Numbered from the stretch's first letter, positions 1 through 8,367 are shown. The stretch: DNA of 13,377 nt from an uncultured Alphaproteobacteria bacterium (GCA_929200335.1 CAKMZG010000027.1:1523-14899), one strand, 5' to 3'. The notes: a model not told the origin generated them from the letters alone. Made by a program: numbers and translations.

Positions 1-37
1 CCAATTAGCCAACCATAAATTGCATGATGGATCAAAC

Positions 38-496
38 TCAAATTTTCCTTGTCATATAAACGCGCAAGGGATTCATAAAATGATCTCCAAAAGGGCCACA
101 AAATTTAAATCCAAATTTTTCAATCACACCACGAGATGCTGAGTAATGTTCACCCAAGCCATACTCCAAACTCATTCGAATGAACCCCATATCCTGAGCC
201 TCATCCATAGCGCGGCTCAGCACTTTTTCACCAATACCCCGACCACGACAACTTTCTTTCACATGTAAATAAAACAATTCACAATGTTCCGCTGAAAGCA
301 CTTTTAGTACAAAAAAAGCAATAGCTTCTTCCCCTTGCCAAGCAGTCCACAACTTATAATGATCTTGTTTTAAGCGCTTAATATCAGGCAGCTCATAATG
401 TATATTTGGCGCAGCTTCTGATACAAAATTCAAATGTTTTTGAATTAATTCGCTAACTTGCTCATCCGATATATTATTAGGTTTAAATTCCAACAT
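38..496 (-). CDS. GNAT family N-acetyltransferase
   Basis: A 152-residue protein of normal length for a single GNAT domain. These enzymes transfer an acetyl group from acetyl-CoA to an amine; the substrate here cannot be read from sequence. Acetyl-CoA binding motif A (R/Q-x-x-G-x-G) is visible at residues 84-89 (RGRGIG), after the beta-4 strand LFYLHVKES and before the helix EKVLSRAMDEA. The C-terminal part, with a Y-SA-RGVIEKFGF segment and GPFGD near residues 124-128, is usual for the fold. No signal peptide or membrane segment is seen, so it should be cytoplasmic. The ATG at 496 is preceded by a weak purine stretch (GACGAGA). It is divergent from the TCA operon. The 37 bases beyond its stop reach the window edge, so its downstream neighbour is unknown. 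Family call firm, substrate unknown. Confidence 0.88.
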   Translation of the reverse strand: MLEFKPNNISDEQVSELIQKHLNFVSEAAPNIHYELPDIKRLKQDHYKLWTAWQGEEAIAFFVLKVLSAEHCELFYLHVKESCRGRGIGEKVLSRAMDEAQDMGFIRMSLEYGLGEHYSASRGVIEKFGFKFCGPFGDHFMNPLRVYMTRKI

Positions 497-605
497 TTGA
501 ATCTCGTCTTTTGCTAAATATACTAGAATACATCACCCGCATCCGCGCTAGCATATATTTTGTTTAAATTCATATCTTCTAAAGCGCACCCACAAAGAGG
601 TAACA

Positions 606-761
606 ATGTTAGGAAAATCATTTAAACAGTATAGCTGTTTATTTATTTTTCATTCAAATCACGTTTCATTGTATCCTATATCAATAGGAAAGCAAGTTTC
701 AATCACTCTCTCAACTTATAAAAAGCTAAATACTTTAAAAATTATTTTTACTTTTACGTAA
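606..761 (+). CDS. Possible 51-residue small protein (doubtful)
   Basis: An ORF starting ATG TTA GGA AAA TCA and running 51 codons to a TAA at 759-761. In its favour is AAAGAGG at 594-600, a good Shine-Dalgarno sequence five bases before the ATG. Against it, the translation (MLGKSFKQYSCLF...IIFTFT) has no recognisable motif and is rich in the amino acids that AT-rich noncoding DNA gives (I, F, K, S, T, L). Its stop codon lies inside the first TTTTACGTAA motif. It could instead be chance within the mdh leader region. I do not recognise a family. Confidence 0.2.
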   Translation: MLGKSFKQYSCLFIFHSNHVSLYPISIGKQVSITLSTYKKLNTLKIIFTFT

Positions 762-889
762 GAATTTTTTAATTAAATCCTTTGAAATTTATATGTAGCC
801 ATAAATTACTTGATTTTTTTTATATTGGCTCTAGTGATAGTAGGGAAGGTTCTAAAACTTAGACATTAACCGTTAAAAATTTTACGTAA
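752..889. repeat. Duplicated TTTTACGTAA motif upstream of mdh
   Basis: The 10-mer TTTTACGTAA occurs at 752-761 and at 880-889, with 118 bases between the copies. Each contains the 8-base palindrome TTACGTAA. The second copy ends two bases before the mdh Shine-Dalgarno sequence. Palindromic paired sites upstream of an operon suggest a dimeric regulator's binding sites, but no regulator is identified and chance is possible in such AT-rich DNA. Confidence 0.3.
809..836 (+). promoter_or_regulatory. Candidate promoter of the mdh-suc operon
   Basis: CTTGAT (809-814) and CTAGTG (831-836), 16 bases apart, match the rhizobial housekeeping pattern CTTGAC-N17-CTATAT at five and four of six positions. 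Transcription would start near 843 and leave a leader of about 60 bases ahead of mdh. This is a by-eye match in AT-rich sequence. Confidence 0.3.
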
Positions 890-904
890 AGGGAAGAATT
901 TAAT

Positions 905-1867
905 ATGGCGCGCAAAAAAATTGCACTAATCGGCTCGGGTATGATCGGGGGCACTTTAGCACATCTAGCATCCATGAAAGAATTGGGCGATGTTGTCTTG
1001 TTTGACATTGCTGAAGGCATACCAGAAGGCAAGGCTTTGGATATTGCAGAAAGCTCACCAGTAGATGGCTTTGACAGCAAATTATCCGGCACACAATCTT
1101 ATGAAGCAATTGAAGGCGCTGATGTTTGCATCATTACCGCTGGTGTACCAAGAAAACCAGGCATGAGCCGTGATGACCTCCTTGGCATTAACTTGAAAGT
1201 TATGGAGCAAGTTGGCGCTGGCATCAAAAAATATGCTCCAAATGCATTTGTAATTTGTATCACAAACCCATTGGATGCCATGGTTTGGGCATTGCAAAAA
1301 TTCTCTGGCCTACCAAAAAACATGGTTGTTGGCATGGCTGGCGTTCTAGATTCTTCTCGTCTTCGTCACTTCCTAGCTGATGAATTTGATGTATCAGTAC
1401 AAGATGTAACAGCATTCGTACTTGGTGGTCACGGTGATACCATGGTGCCATTGGCAAAATATTCGACTGTTGCCGGCATTCCATTGCCAGATCTTGTTAA
1501 AATGGGTTGGACAACAGAAGCTCGTGTTGAAGAAATCTTTGACCGCACCCGTAAAGGTGGCGGTGAAATCGTGGCTTTGTTAAAAACTGGCTCTGCTTAT
1601 TATGCACCTGCGGCATCTGCTATCTCAATGGCTGAGAGTTTCTTGAAAGACAAAAAGCGCATCCTACCATGCGCCGCATCTCTTAAAGGTGAATACGGTT
1701 ATAAAGACCTTTATGTTGGTGTACCAGTGGTAATAGGCGCTGGCGGTGTTGAGCGCGTTATTGAGGTTGAGCTTTCTAAATCTGATGAAGATGCTTTCAA
1801 TAAATCAGCACAGTCTGTTGTTGATCTTTGTGAAGTATGTGCAGGCATTGCACCAAACTTAAAATAA
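905..1867 (+). CDS. mdh: Malate dehydrogenase (NAD-dependent)
   Basis: Oxidises malate to oxaloacetate with NAD+ in the TCA cycle, in the cytoplasm. The 320 residues match the short LDH-like malate dehydrogenases of alphaproteobacteria. The Rossmann motif GSGMIG is at 10-15, and D34 ends strand beta-2, as expected for NAD preference. The substrate loop VPRKPGMSR (81-89) carries R83, the arginine that distinguishes malate from lactate dehydrogenases, and R89. N121 in ITNPLD, D149 and R152 in LDSSR, and catalytic H176 in GGHGD are all present. The ATG at 905 follows a purine-rich AAAGGGAAGA ribosome-binding site (888-897). It is the first gene of the TCA block, but a strong hairpin downstream may partly uncouple it from sucC. 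Confidence 0.97.
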   Translation: MARKKIALIGSGMIGGTLAHLASMKELGDVVLFDIAEGIPEGKALDIAESSPVDGFDSKLSGTQSYEAIEGADVCIITAGVPRKPGMSRDDLLGINLKVMEQVGAGIKKYAPNAFVICITNPLDAMVWALQKFSGLPKNMVVGMAGVLDSSRLRHFLADEFDVSVQDVTAFVLGGHGDTMVPLAKYSTVAGIPLPDLVKMGWTTEARVEEIFDRTRKGGGEIVALLKTGSAYYAPAASAISMAESFLKDKKRILPCAASLKGEYGYKDLYVGVPVVIGAGGVERVIEVELSKSDEDAFNKSAQSVVDLCEVCAGIAPNLK

Positions 1868-1879
1868 CCCCTCTCTTCA

Positions 1880-1920
1880 AGCACAGGACGAATGACATTT
1901 GTCCTGTGCTATAATTTTAA
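1880..1920 (+). terminator. Strong hairpin between mdh and sucC (terminator or attenuator)
   Basis: AGCACAGGAC (1880-1889) pairs perfectly with GTCCTGTGCT (1901-1910). The stem continues through a G-T wobble (1890/1900) and AAT/ATT to a three-base GAC loop, giving 14 pairs. It is followed by ATAATTTTAA, an imperfect T-tract. This suits an intrinsic terminator after mdh, perhaps leaky because the T-run is broken, or a stable 3' end of a processed mRNA. The sucC Shine-Dalgarno sequence follows 13 bases after the stem. Confidence 0.7.
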
Positions 1921-1936
1921 CTAAGGAACTGTTTTT

Positions 1937-3136
1937 ATGAATATTCATGAATATCAAGCCAAAGCCGTTTTAAAAAGCTTTGGCGCGCCAGTTGCAGAAG
2001 GCGTTCCAATCTTAACAAAAAATGATGTGGATGCGGCCATTGCGGCTCTTCCTGGCCCACTTTATGTTGTGAAAAGTCAAATTCACGCCGGTGGCCGTGG
2101 CAAGGGTAAATTCGTTGAACTTGCTGAAGATGCAAAAGGCGGCGTACGCCTAGCCTTCTCACCAGAAGAGGTTAAATCCCACGTTGAAGAGATGCTTGGC
2201 AACACACTTGTGACAAAACAAACGGGACCAAAAGGCAAACAAGTCAACCGCCTATACCTTGAAGATGGCGCAGATATTGCACGCGAACTTTATTGCTCAA
2301 TTCTAGTAAACCGCGAAACTGGTAAAGTTGCTTTTGTTGCCTCTACTGAGGGTGGCATGGATATTGAGGCTGTTGCTGAGGAAACACCTGAAAAAATCCA
2401 CACCATAGATGTGGATGTTGAAGATGGCGTGACAGATGCTGTGGTAGCGCAGTTGATAAAGGCATATGAGTTGGACGGCGCGGCAGCAGCTGAAGCCCCA
2501 GCCCTTTTTGGCGCACTTTATAAAGCTTTTGTTGAAAAAGACATGGCGCTTTTAGAAGTAAACCCGCTGATTGTTATGGAAAATGGCTCTCTACGTGTTC
2601 TTGATGCTAAGGTTTCATTTGATGGAAATGCGCTTTTCCGTCATCCTGATATTATGGAATTACGTGATGAAACGGAAGAAGATGCCAAAGAGATTGAGGC
2701 TTCTAAGCATGATCTTGCTTATATCGCATTAGATGGTGATATTGGTTGTATGGTGAACGGTGCCGGCCTTGCTATGGCTACTATGGATATCATTAAGCTT
2801 TATGGTGCAGAGCCAGCAAACTTCCTTGATGTTGGCGGCGGCGCGACAACCGAAAAAGTAACCGCAGCTTTTAAAATCATCACTTCTGATCCTAATGTTA
2901 AAGGTATTTTAGTAAACATTTTTGGTGGCATCATGCGCTGTGATGTTATTGCTGAAGGCGTTGTGCAAGCTGTGAAAGAAGTTGGCTTGAAAGTGCCGCT
3001 TGTTGTGCGTTTAGAAGGCACCAACGTTGAAAAAGGCAAAGAGATTATCAACTCTAGTGACGTTGATGTGGTTGCAGCCAATGATCTTGATGATGCTGCT
3101 CAAAAAATTGTAGCCGCCGTAAAAGGAGCCGCGTAA
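1937..3136 (+). CDS. sucC: Succinyl-CoA synthetase, beta subunit (ADP-forming)
   Basis: Beta subunit of the ligase that converts succinyl-CoA to succinate with substrate-level phosphorylation; it works with SucD encoded next. The 399 residues are the usual length. The N-terminal ATP-grasp domain begins MNIHEYQAK. K46 and the HAGGRGKGK loop (50-58) bind nucleotide. LLEVNPLIV and DAKVSFD supply the metal-binding part of the grasp. The C-terminal ligase domain has FLDVGGGA and NIFGGIMRCD, at the phosphohistidine and succinate site shared with SucD. AAGGAA at 1923-1928 is a good ribosome-binding site eight bases before the ATG. Its TAA overlaps the sucD ATG by one base, so translation is coupled and equal subunit supply is expected. 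Confidence 0.97.
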   Translation: MNIHEYQAKAVLKSFGAPVAEGVPILTKNDVDAAIAALPGPLYVVKSQIHAGGRGKGKFVELAEDAKGGVRLAFSPEEVKSHVEEMLGNTLVTKQTGPKGKQVNRLYLEDGADIARELYCSILVNRETGKVAFVASTEGGMDIEAVAEETPEKIHTIDVDVEDGVTDAVVAQLIKAYELDGAAAAEAPALFGALYKAFVEKDMALLEVNPLIVMENGSLRVLDAKVSFDGNALFRHPDIMELRDETEEDAKEIEASKHDLAYIALDGDIGCMVNGAGLAMATMDIIKLYGAEPANFLDVGGGATTEKVTAAFKIITSDPNVKGILVNIFGGIMRCDVIAEGVVQAVKEVGLKVPLVVRLEGTNVEKGKEIINSSDVDVVAANDLDDAAQKIVAAVKGAA

Positions 3137-4044
3137 TGTCTATTTTAGTTGATAAGAACACCAAAGTCATCACCCAAGGCATGACTGGCAAAACGGGTAC
3201 ATTCCACACTGAAACAGCCCTTGCTTATGGCACACAAATGGTCGGTGGTGTAACACCAGGCAAAGGCGGCACAAATTGGGTTGGCAATGTGGATGGCAAA
3301 GAAGTGCCACTGCCTAACTTTAATTCTGTTGCTGAAGCTGTTGAGCAAACTGGTGCAAATGCATCTGTCATTTATGTGCCGCCAAAATTTTGTGCGGCTG
3401 CTATTGAAGAGGCCATTGATGCTGAAGTGCCGTTGATTGTTACGATTACTGAAGGCGTTCCTGTTGCGGATATGGTTCGTGTTAAAGCAAAATTGGATAA
3501 ATCCAATTCACGCCTTATTGGCCCTAACTGCCCAGGTGTCCTAACCCCTGATCAGTGTAAAATTGGCATTATGCCAGGAAACATCTTCTCACAAGGTAAT
3601 GTGGGCATTGTATCACGCTCTGGCACATTGACTTATGAGGCTGTTTTCCAAACAACCAATGCTGGCCTTGGTCAATCAACGGCAGTTGGTATCGGTGGCG
3701 ACCCTGTTAAAGGCACTGAGTTTATCGATATGTTGGAAATGTTCTTAGGTGATGATGACACCCATTCTATCATCATGATTGGTGAAATTGGTGGCTCTGC
3801 TGAAGAAGAAGCAGCACAATTCTTAGCTGATGAAGCTAAGAAAGGACGCAAAAAACCAACTGTTGGCTTTATTGCAGGACGCACAGCCCCTCCAGGACGT
3901 ACCATGGGTCATGCAGGTGCTGTAATCTCTGGCGGCAAAGGCGGCGCTGATGATAAAATTGCAGCTATGGAAGCGGCAGGTATTGCCGTTTCTCCATCGC
4001 CTGCAAAACTTGGCGAAACCTTGGTGGCGCTATTAAATAAATAG
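3136..4044 (+). CDS. sucD: Succinyl-CoA synthetase, alpha subunit
   Basis: Alpha subunit of succinyl-CoA synthetase. It binds CoA and carries the histidine that is phosphorylated in the reaction. The 302 residues match the family. The N-terminal CoA-binding domain begins SILVDKNTKVITQGMTGKTG. The ligase domain contains IGPNCPG (128-134), VSRSGTLTYE and GIGGDP. The active-site histidine is H259 in GRTMGHAGA. It starts at the TAATG overlap with sucC, and its ribosome-binding site AAGGAG (3123-3128) lies inside the last sucC codons. A gap of 88 bases with palindromes separates it from sucA. Confidence 0.97.
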   Translation: MSILVDKNTKVITQGMTGKTGTFHTETALAYGTQMVGGVTPGKGGTNWVGNVDGKEVPLPNFNSVAEAVEQTGANASVIYVPPKFCAAAIEEAIDAEVPLIVTITEGVPVADMVRVKAKLDKSNSRLIGPNCPGVLTPDQCKIGIMPGNIFSQGNVGIVSRSGTLTYEAVFQTTNAGLGQSTAVGIGGDPVKGTEFIDMLEMFLGDDDTHSIIMIGEIGGSAEEEAAQFLADEAKKGRKKPTVGFIAGRTAPPGRTMGHAGAVISGGKGGADDKIAAMEAAGIAVSPSPAKLGETLVALLNK

Positions 4045-4094
4045 TCTCATTTGAGACAAACTATTGCAGCGCGCTTATAATATTGACGCGCTGC
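4044..4094 (+). promoter_or_regulatory. Two inverted repeats in the sucD-sucA gap
   Basis: Directly at the sucD stop, GTCTC (4044-4048) pairs with GAGAC (4053-4057) across an ATTT loop. Further on, GCAGCGCG (4066-4073) is a perfect inverted repeat of CGCGCTGC (4087-4094) with a 13-base AT-rich loop. The second stem is followed by TATTTAAAAA rather than a T-run, so it is not a clear terminator. It could be an mRNA-stabilising or processing element between sucCD and sucAB, a weak attenuator, or an operator. Confidence 0.5.
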
Positions 4095-4132
4095 TATTTA
4101 AAAAGACTTAGGCTTTTAAACGCGAGAAAAAT

Positions 4133-7120
4133 ATGGCTCAAGATAACGACAATTCCCAGTTTCACGAAACCTCATTTCTTTATGGTGGCAATGCTGATTA
4201 TATCGAAACGCTCTATGCTGAATATAAAAAGAACCCCACCTCACTCGATCCTCAATGGAAGGCATATTTTGATGGCTTTAATGATGAGAAGGGCGATGTA
4301 ATAAAAAGCGCTGAAGGTGCCTCTTGGGAACGGGATAATTGGCCTTTAGCTGAAGAGGGCGAATTAGTATCTGCTCTTGATGGCGATTGGACATCTACAA
4401 TTGAAGCCGAAAAAATTGCCGCAGAAAAAATTAACGGCAAAGCTAAAGCAAAGGGCGCACCTCTATCAGAGGAAGAGCTTCGCAATTCTGCACGCGATAG
4501 TGTTCGCGCCATTATGATGATTCGCGCCTATCGTATGCGCGGCCATTTACACGCAAATCTTGATCCCCTAGGCCTAGCTGAAGCCATTGAAGACCATAAT
4601 GAGCTGCATCCTTCTAGTTACGGTTTTACAGAAGCCGATTATGATCGTAAAATTTTTCTTGATCATGTACTAGGGCTTGAATATGCAACCATCCCAGAAA
4701 TGCTGGGAATTCTAAAACGCACATATTCTACTACGATGGGTGTGGAATTTATGCATATCTCTAATCCTAACGAAAAGGGTTGGATTCAAGAGCGCATCGA
4801 AGGGCCAGATAAAGGCGTTGCTTTCACCAGCAACGGTAAAAAAGCTATTTTCAATAAAATGGTGGAAGCTGAAGGCTTTGAACAATTCATTGACGTTAAA
4901 TATAAAGGCACAAAACGTTTTGGCCTTGATGGTGGTGAGAGCCTCATCCCTGCACTTGAACAAATCATTAAACGAGGAGGCCAACTGGGTGTCGAGAGAA
5001 TCATCCTTGGCATGGCACACCGGGGACGCTTAAATGTACTTTCCAACGTAATGGCAAAACCACATCGCGCTATTTTTCATGAATTTAAAGGCGGTTCTTT
5101 TGCCCCTGATGAAGTTGAAGGCTCGGGCGATGTGAAATATCACTTAGGGGCATCATCTGATCGTGAATTTGATGGTAATTCTGTACATTTATCTTTAACG
5201 GCAAATCCATCTCACTTAGAAATTGTAAACCCTGTTGTGTTAGGCAAAGTGCGCGCCCGCCAAGATGAAATTGAAACGCCAAATGCCGATGGCTCTCGTC
5301 CACGCGGTTCCGTTTTGCCACTGCTTATCCATGGTGATGCGGCCTTTGCTGGCCAAGGTGTAGTTGCTGAATGTTTTGGCCTGTCAGGCCTAAAGGGTCA
5401 CCGCACTGGTGGTTCTGTACATTTTATTATCAACAACCAAATTGGCTTCACAACAAACCCTCGCTTCTCTCGCTCATCACCCTATCCAAGTGATGTTGCA
5501 AAAATGATTGAAGCACCCATTTTCCATGTCAATGGAGATGACCCAGAGGCTGTTGTTTATGCCGCAAAAATAGCCATCGAGTTTAGACAGAAATTTAAAA
5601 AACCAGTGGTTATTGATATGTTTTGTTATCGTCGCTTTGGCCACAATGAAGGTGATGAGCCTGCATTTACGCAGCCAATTATGTATCGCAAGATCAAAAG
5701 TCATCCAACTGCACTAACTGTTTATGGTGATAAATTGGTTCAAGAGGGTTTGCTTAGCGTTGATGAAGTCAACAGCATAAAAACTCAATGGCGCGATCAT
5801 TTAGAAAATGAATTCAAATTAGGTGATAGCTACAAACCCAATAAAGCCGACTGGCTGGATGGCTCATGGGCAGGACTTAAAGTGGCAAGCGTTGATGAAG
5901 ACCCACGACGCGGCAATACCAGTACTTCCATAGAAAAATTGAAAAAAATTGGCCATAAAATTACTAATATACCTGCCGATTTCAACATTCATAAAACAGC
6001 TAAGCGTTTTAATGATAATCGCCGCAAAATGATTGATTCTGGAGAAGGCATTGATTGGGCTACGGCTGAAGCGCTTGCTTTTGGCACACTTTTAACTGAA
6101 GGCCATAATGTACGCCTGTCGGGCCAAGATGTAGAGCGCGGCACTTTTTCTCAACGTCACAGTGTGTTTTATGATCAACAAGATGAAACCCGTCACATTC
6201 CTTTGAATAATCTAGGTGATAAAGCGGCTCATTATGACGTGATTAACTCAATGCTGTCAGAAGAAGCCGTATTGGGTTATGAATATGGCTATTCACTTTC
6301 AACCCCAAATGCTTTGGTGATGTGGGAAGCTCAATTCGGCGATTTTGCCAATGGCGCCCAAGTGATTTTTGACCAATTTATGTCATCGGGTGAGCGCAAA
6401 TGGCTGCGTATGTCTGGCCTTGTTTGTCTTTTGCCCCATGGCTATGAAGGCCAAGGGCCTGAGCATTCATCAGCACGTCTAGAGCGCTTTTTGCAAATGT
6501 GTGCAGAAGATAATATGCAGGTAGCTAATTGCACAACACCTGCAAATTACTTCCATATTCTACGTCGTCAATTACACCGCGAATTTAGAAAACCGCTTAT
6601 CCTTATGACACCGAAATCTCTATTGCGTCATAAACGGGCGGTGTCTCGTTTGGATGAAATGAGCGAGGGTTCATCTTTCCACCGCCTCCTTTGGGATGAT
6701 GCTGAAGCATTAAAGAATGAAAAAATAAAGCTCGTCAAAGACAATAAAATTCGCCGCGTGGTACTTAGTACCGGCAAAGTTTACTACGATCTTTATGAAG
6801 AGCGCGAGAAACGCGATCTTAATGATGTTTATCTATTGCGCGTAGAACAGCTTTATCCTTTCCCAGCAAAAGCATTAATTACGGAGCTATCCCGCTTTCC
6901 TAATGCTGAAATTGTATGGTGTCAGGAAGAGCCTAAGAACATGGGTTCTTGGAGTTTTATTGAGCCCTATCTTGAATGGGTTTTAAATCATATTGACGCA
7001 AAACATGCCCGCGCGCGCTATGCTGGACGTCAGGCAGCAGCGGCAACCGCAACCGGTCTTATGTCTCGCCATTTGGCACAATTGGAATCCTTGCTTGAAG
7101 AAGCATTAGGCGATGCCTAA
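4133..7120 (+). CDS. sucA: 2-oxoglutarate dehydrogenase, E1 component
   Basis: Thiamine diphosphate-dependent E1 that decarboxylates 2-oxoglutarate and passes the succinyl group to the lipoyl arm of SucB. The 995 residues are the normal full length. The N-terminal tail with SFLYGGNADYIETLY (14-28) is the segment used for docking to the complex. It is followed by the dehydrogenase domain with AHRGRLNVL (295-303), then the thiamine diphosphate motif HGDAAFAGQG (400-409) ending in NNQIGFTT. A transketolase-like pyrimidine domain (EEAVLGYEYGYS, WEAQFGDF) and the C-terminal E1 domain (LYPFP, QEEPKNMGSW) come next. The ATG at 4133 has only a weak GAGA ribosome-binding site five bases away, unlike sucC, sucD and lpd. 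sucB follows after 28 bases. Confidence 0.97.
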   Translation: MAQDNDNSQFHETSFLYGGNADYIETLYAEYKKNPTSLDPQWKAYFDGFNDEKGDVIKSAEGASWERDNWPLAEEGELVSALDGDWTSTIEAEKIAAEKINGKAKAKGAPLSEEELRNSARDSVRAIMMIRAYRMRGHLHANLDPLGLAEAIEDHNELHPSSYGFTEADYDRKIFLDHVLGLEYATIPEMLGILKRTYSTTMGVEFMHISNPNEKGWIQERIEGPDKGVAFTSNGKKAIFNKMVEAEGFEQFIDVKYKGTKRFGLDGGESLIPALEQIIKRGGQLGVERIILGMAHRGRLNVLSNVMAKPHRAIFHEFKGGSFAPDEVEGSGDVKYHLGASSDREFDGNSVHLSLTANPSHLEIVNPVVLGKVRARQDEIETPNADGSRPRGSVLPLLIHGDAAFAGQGVVAECFGLSGLKGHRTGGSVHFIINNQIGFTTNPRFSRSSPYPSDVAKMIEAPIFHVNGDDPEAVVYAAKIAIEFRQKFKKPVVIDMFCYRRFGHNEGDEPAFTQPIMYRKIKSHPTALTVYGDKLVQEGLLSVDEVNSIKTQWRDHLENEFKLGDSYKPNKADWLDGSWAGLKVASVDEDPRRGNTSTSIEKLKKIGHKITNIPADFNIHKTAKRFNDNRRKMIDSGEGIDWATAEALAFGTLLTEGHNVRLSGQDVERGTFSQRHSVFYDQQDETRHIPLNNLGDKAAHYDVINSMLSEEAVLGYEYGYSLSTPNALVMWEAQFGDFANGAQVIFDQFMSSGERKWLRMSGLVCLLPHGYEGQGPEHSSARLERFLQMCAEDNMQVANCTTPANYFHILRRQLHREFRKPLILMTPKSLLRHKRAVSRLDEMSEGSSFHRLLWDDAEALKNEKIKLVKDNKIRRVVLSTGKVYYDLYEEREKRDLNDVYLLRVEQLYPFPAKALITELSRFPNAEIVWCQEEPKNMGSWSFIEPYLEWVLNHIDAKHARARYAGRQAAAATATGLMSRHLAQLESLLEEALGDA

Positions 7121-7148
7121 CATTATTATTTGAAGAAAGAAGAGTATT

Positions 7149-8348
7149 ATGGCTACTGAAATTCGAGTTCCTACCCTTGGTGAATCTGTAAGTGAAGCAA
7201 CCGTTGGCACATGGTATAAACAACCTGGTGATGCAATTGCTGTGGATGAGCCTGTTGTTGAATTAGAAACTGATAAAGTTACCATTGAGGTTCCAGCCCC
7301 TGTTGCTGGAACCATGGGCGATATCATTGCTAATGAAGGTGATACAGTTGAGCTAAACGCCCTGCTTGGCAATATCAATGAAGGTGCAAGCGCTACGTCT
7401 GCAGCTGCTGCAAAAGCTGAAGCGCCGGCCGCATCTGCTGTACAACAACCTGCTGCAAGTGGTGATATGCCAGCAGCACCTTCTGCACAAAAAATGATGG
7501 CTGAGAACAACATATCAGCCGATAGTGTTCAAGGTTCTGGCAAACGTGGCCAAGTGCTTAAAGGTGATGTAATTAATGCTATAGCAAATCCTGCTCCCGC
7601 CGCACCGGCCGCGCCTGTAGCATCAGCTAAACCAGTCCCATCTAATGAAGTGCGTGAAGAACGTGTAAAAATGACCCGTCTTCGCCAAACTATTGCAAGC
7701 CGCCTAAAAGACGCACAGAATACAGCAGCCATGTTGACCACCTTTAATGAAGTGGACATGGGGCCAGTGATGGAAATGCGCAAACAATATAAAGAACTAT
7801 TTGAGAAAAAACATGGTGTGAAACTAGGCTTCATGGGCTTTTTCACCAAAGCGGTTTGCCAAGCCTTGAAAGAAATTCCAGCCGTTAATGCTGAAATTCA
7901 AGGCAATGAATTGGTTTATAAAAACTACTGCCATATCGGGGTTGCTGTTGGCACAGATAAAGGCCTTGTTGTGCCTGTTGTGCGTGATGCAGATCAAATG
8001 TCGATTGCCGAAATTGAGCAAGGCATTGGTAATCTTGGCCGTGCAGCGCGTGATGGCAAATTATCTATGGCGGATATGCAGGGCGGTACATTTACGATCT
8101 CTAACGGTGGTGTTTATGGCTCACTAATGTCAACGCCAATCCTTAATGCACCACAATCCGGCATCTTGGGCATGCATAAAATTCAAGAGCGCCCAATGGC
8201 TGTAAATGGTGAGATCGTAATTCGTCCAATGATGTATTTGGCTCTGTCATATGACCACCGCATTGTGGATGGTAAAGAGGCTGTGACCTTCTTGGTGCGT
8301 GTTAAAGAATGTTTAGAAGACCCACAACGCCTAGTGCTAGATTTATAA
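7149..8348 (+). CDS. sucB: Dihydrolipoyllysine-residue succinyltransferase, E2 component
   Basis: Core of the 2-oxoglutarate dehydrogenase complex; it transfers the succinyl group from lipoate to CoA. The 399 residues contain one lipoyl domain (about 1-77) with lipoylated K43 in ELETDKVTIEV. A linker rich in alanine and proline follows, then the peripheral subunit-binding domain (about 111-145, PSAQKMMAENNI to GDVINAI). A second Ala/Pro linker leads to the catalytic domain (about 168-399). The active site is H370 and D374 in SYDHRIVDG. One lipoyl domain and the opening IRVPTLGESV fit SucB better than the pyruvate E2. A purine-rich GAAGAAAGAAGAG precedes the ATG. It lies 28 bases after sucA and 19 before lpd, so the three are probably co-transcribed. 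Confidence 0.96.
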   Translation: MATEIRVPTLGESVSEATVGTWYKQPGDAIAVDEPVVELETDKVTIEVPAPVAGTMGDIIANEGDTVELNALLGNINEGASATSAAAAKAEAPAASAVQQPAASGDMPAAPSAQKMMAENNISADSVQGSGKRGQVLKGDVINAIANPAPAAPAAPVASAKPVPSNEVREERVKMTRLRQTIASRLKDAQNTAAMLTTFNEVDMGPVMEMRKQYKELFEKKHGVKLGFMGFFTKAVCQALKEIPAVNAEIQGNELVYKNYCHIGVAVGTDKGLVVPVVRDADQMSIAEIEQGIGNLGRAARDGKLSMADMQGGTFTISNGGVYGSLMSTPILNAPQSGILGMHKIQERPMAVNGEIVIRPMMYLALSYDHRIVDGKEAVTFLVRVKECLEDPQRLVLDL

Positions 8349-8367
8349 GTTTTACAAGGATAAAATC

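Larger units (their letters stand above)
497..904. other. Divergent AT-rich intergenic region upstream of mdh
   Basis: This 408-base stretch separates the minus-strand acetyltransferase from mdh and must carry both promoters. It is clearly more AT-rich than the genes. Visible in it are GC-rich patches CGCGCTAG (544-551) and CTAAAGCGC (579-587) that recall the ends of the repeats at 10587 and 12321. There is also a doubtful small ORF (606-761), a short perfect inverted repeat TCCTAT-atca-ATAGGA (674-689), two copies of TTTTACGTAA, and a candidate promoter at 809-836. Confidence 0.6.

Noticed and set aside
1..37. Possible end of another gene at the left edge
   Set aside because: Too short to show coding content; nothing supports a specific product.
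866..876. TTAAC-C-GTTAA palindrome before mdh
   Set aside because: Short and AT-rich; no second copy and no known regulator fits it well enough.
4083..4301. 72-codon plus-strand frame overlapping the start of sucA
   Set aside because: It has no ribosome-binding site or motif and runs out of frame through the conserved SucA N-terminus.
7106..7513. 135-codon minus-strand frame over the start of sucB
   Set aside because: Alanine- and serine-rich translation comes from reading the Ala/Pro linker and lipoyl domain of sucB backwards.
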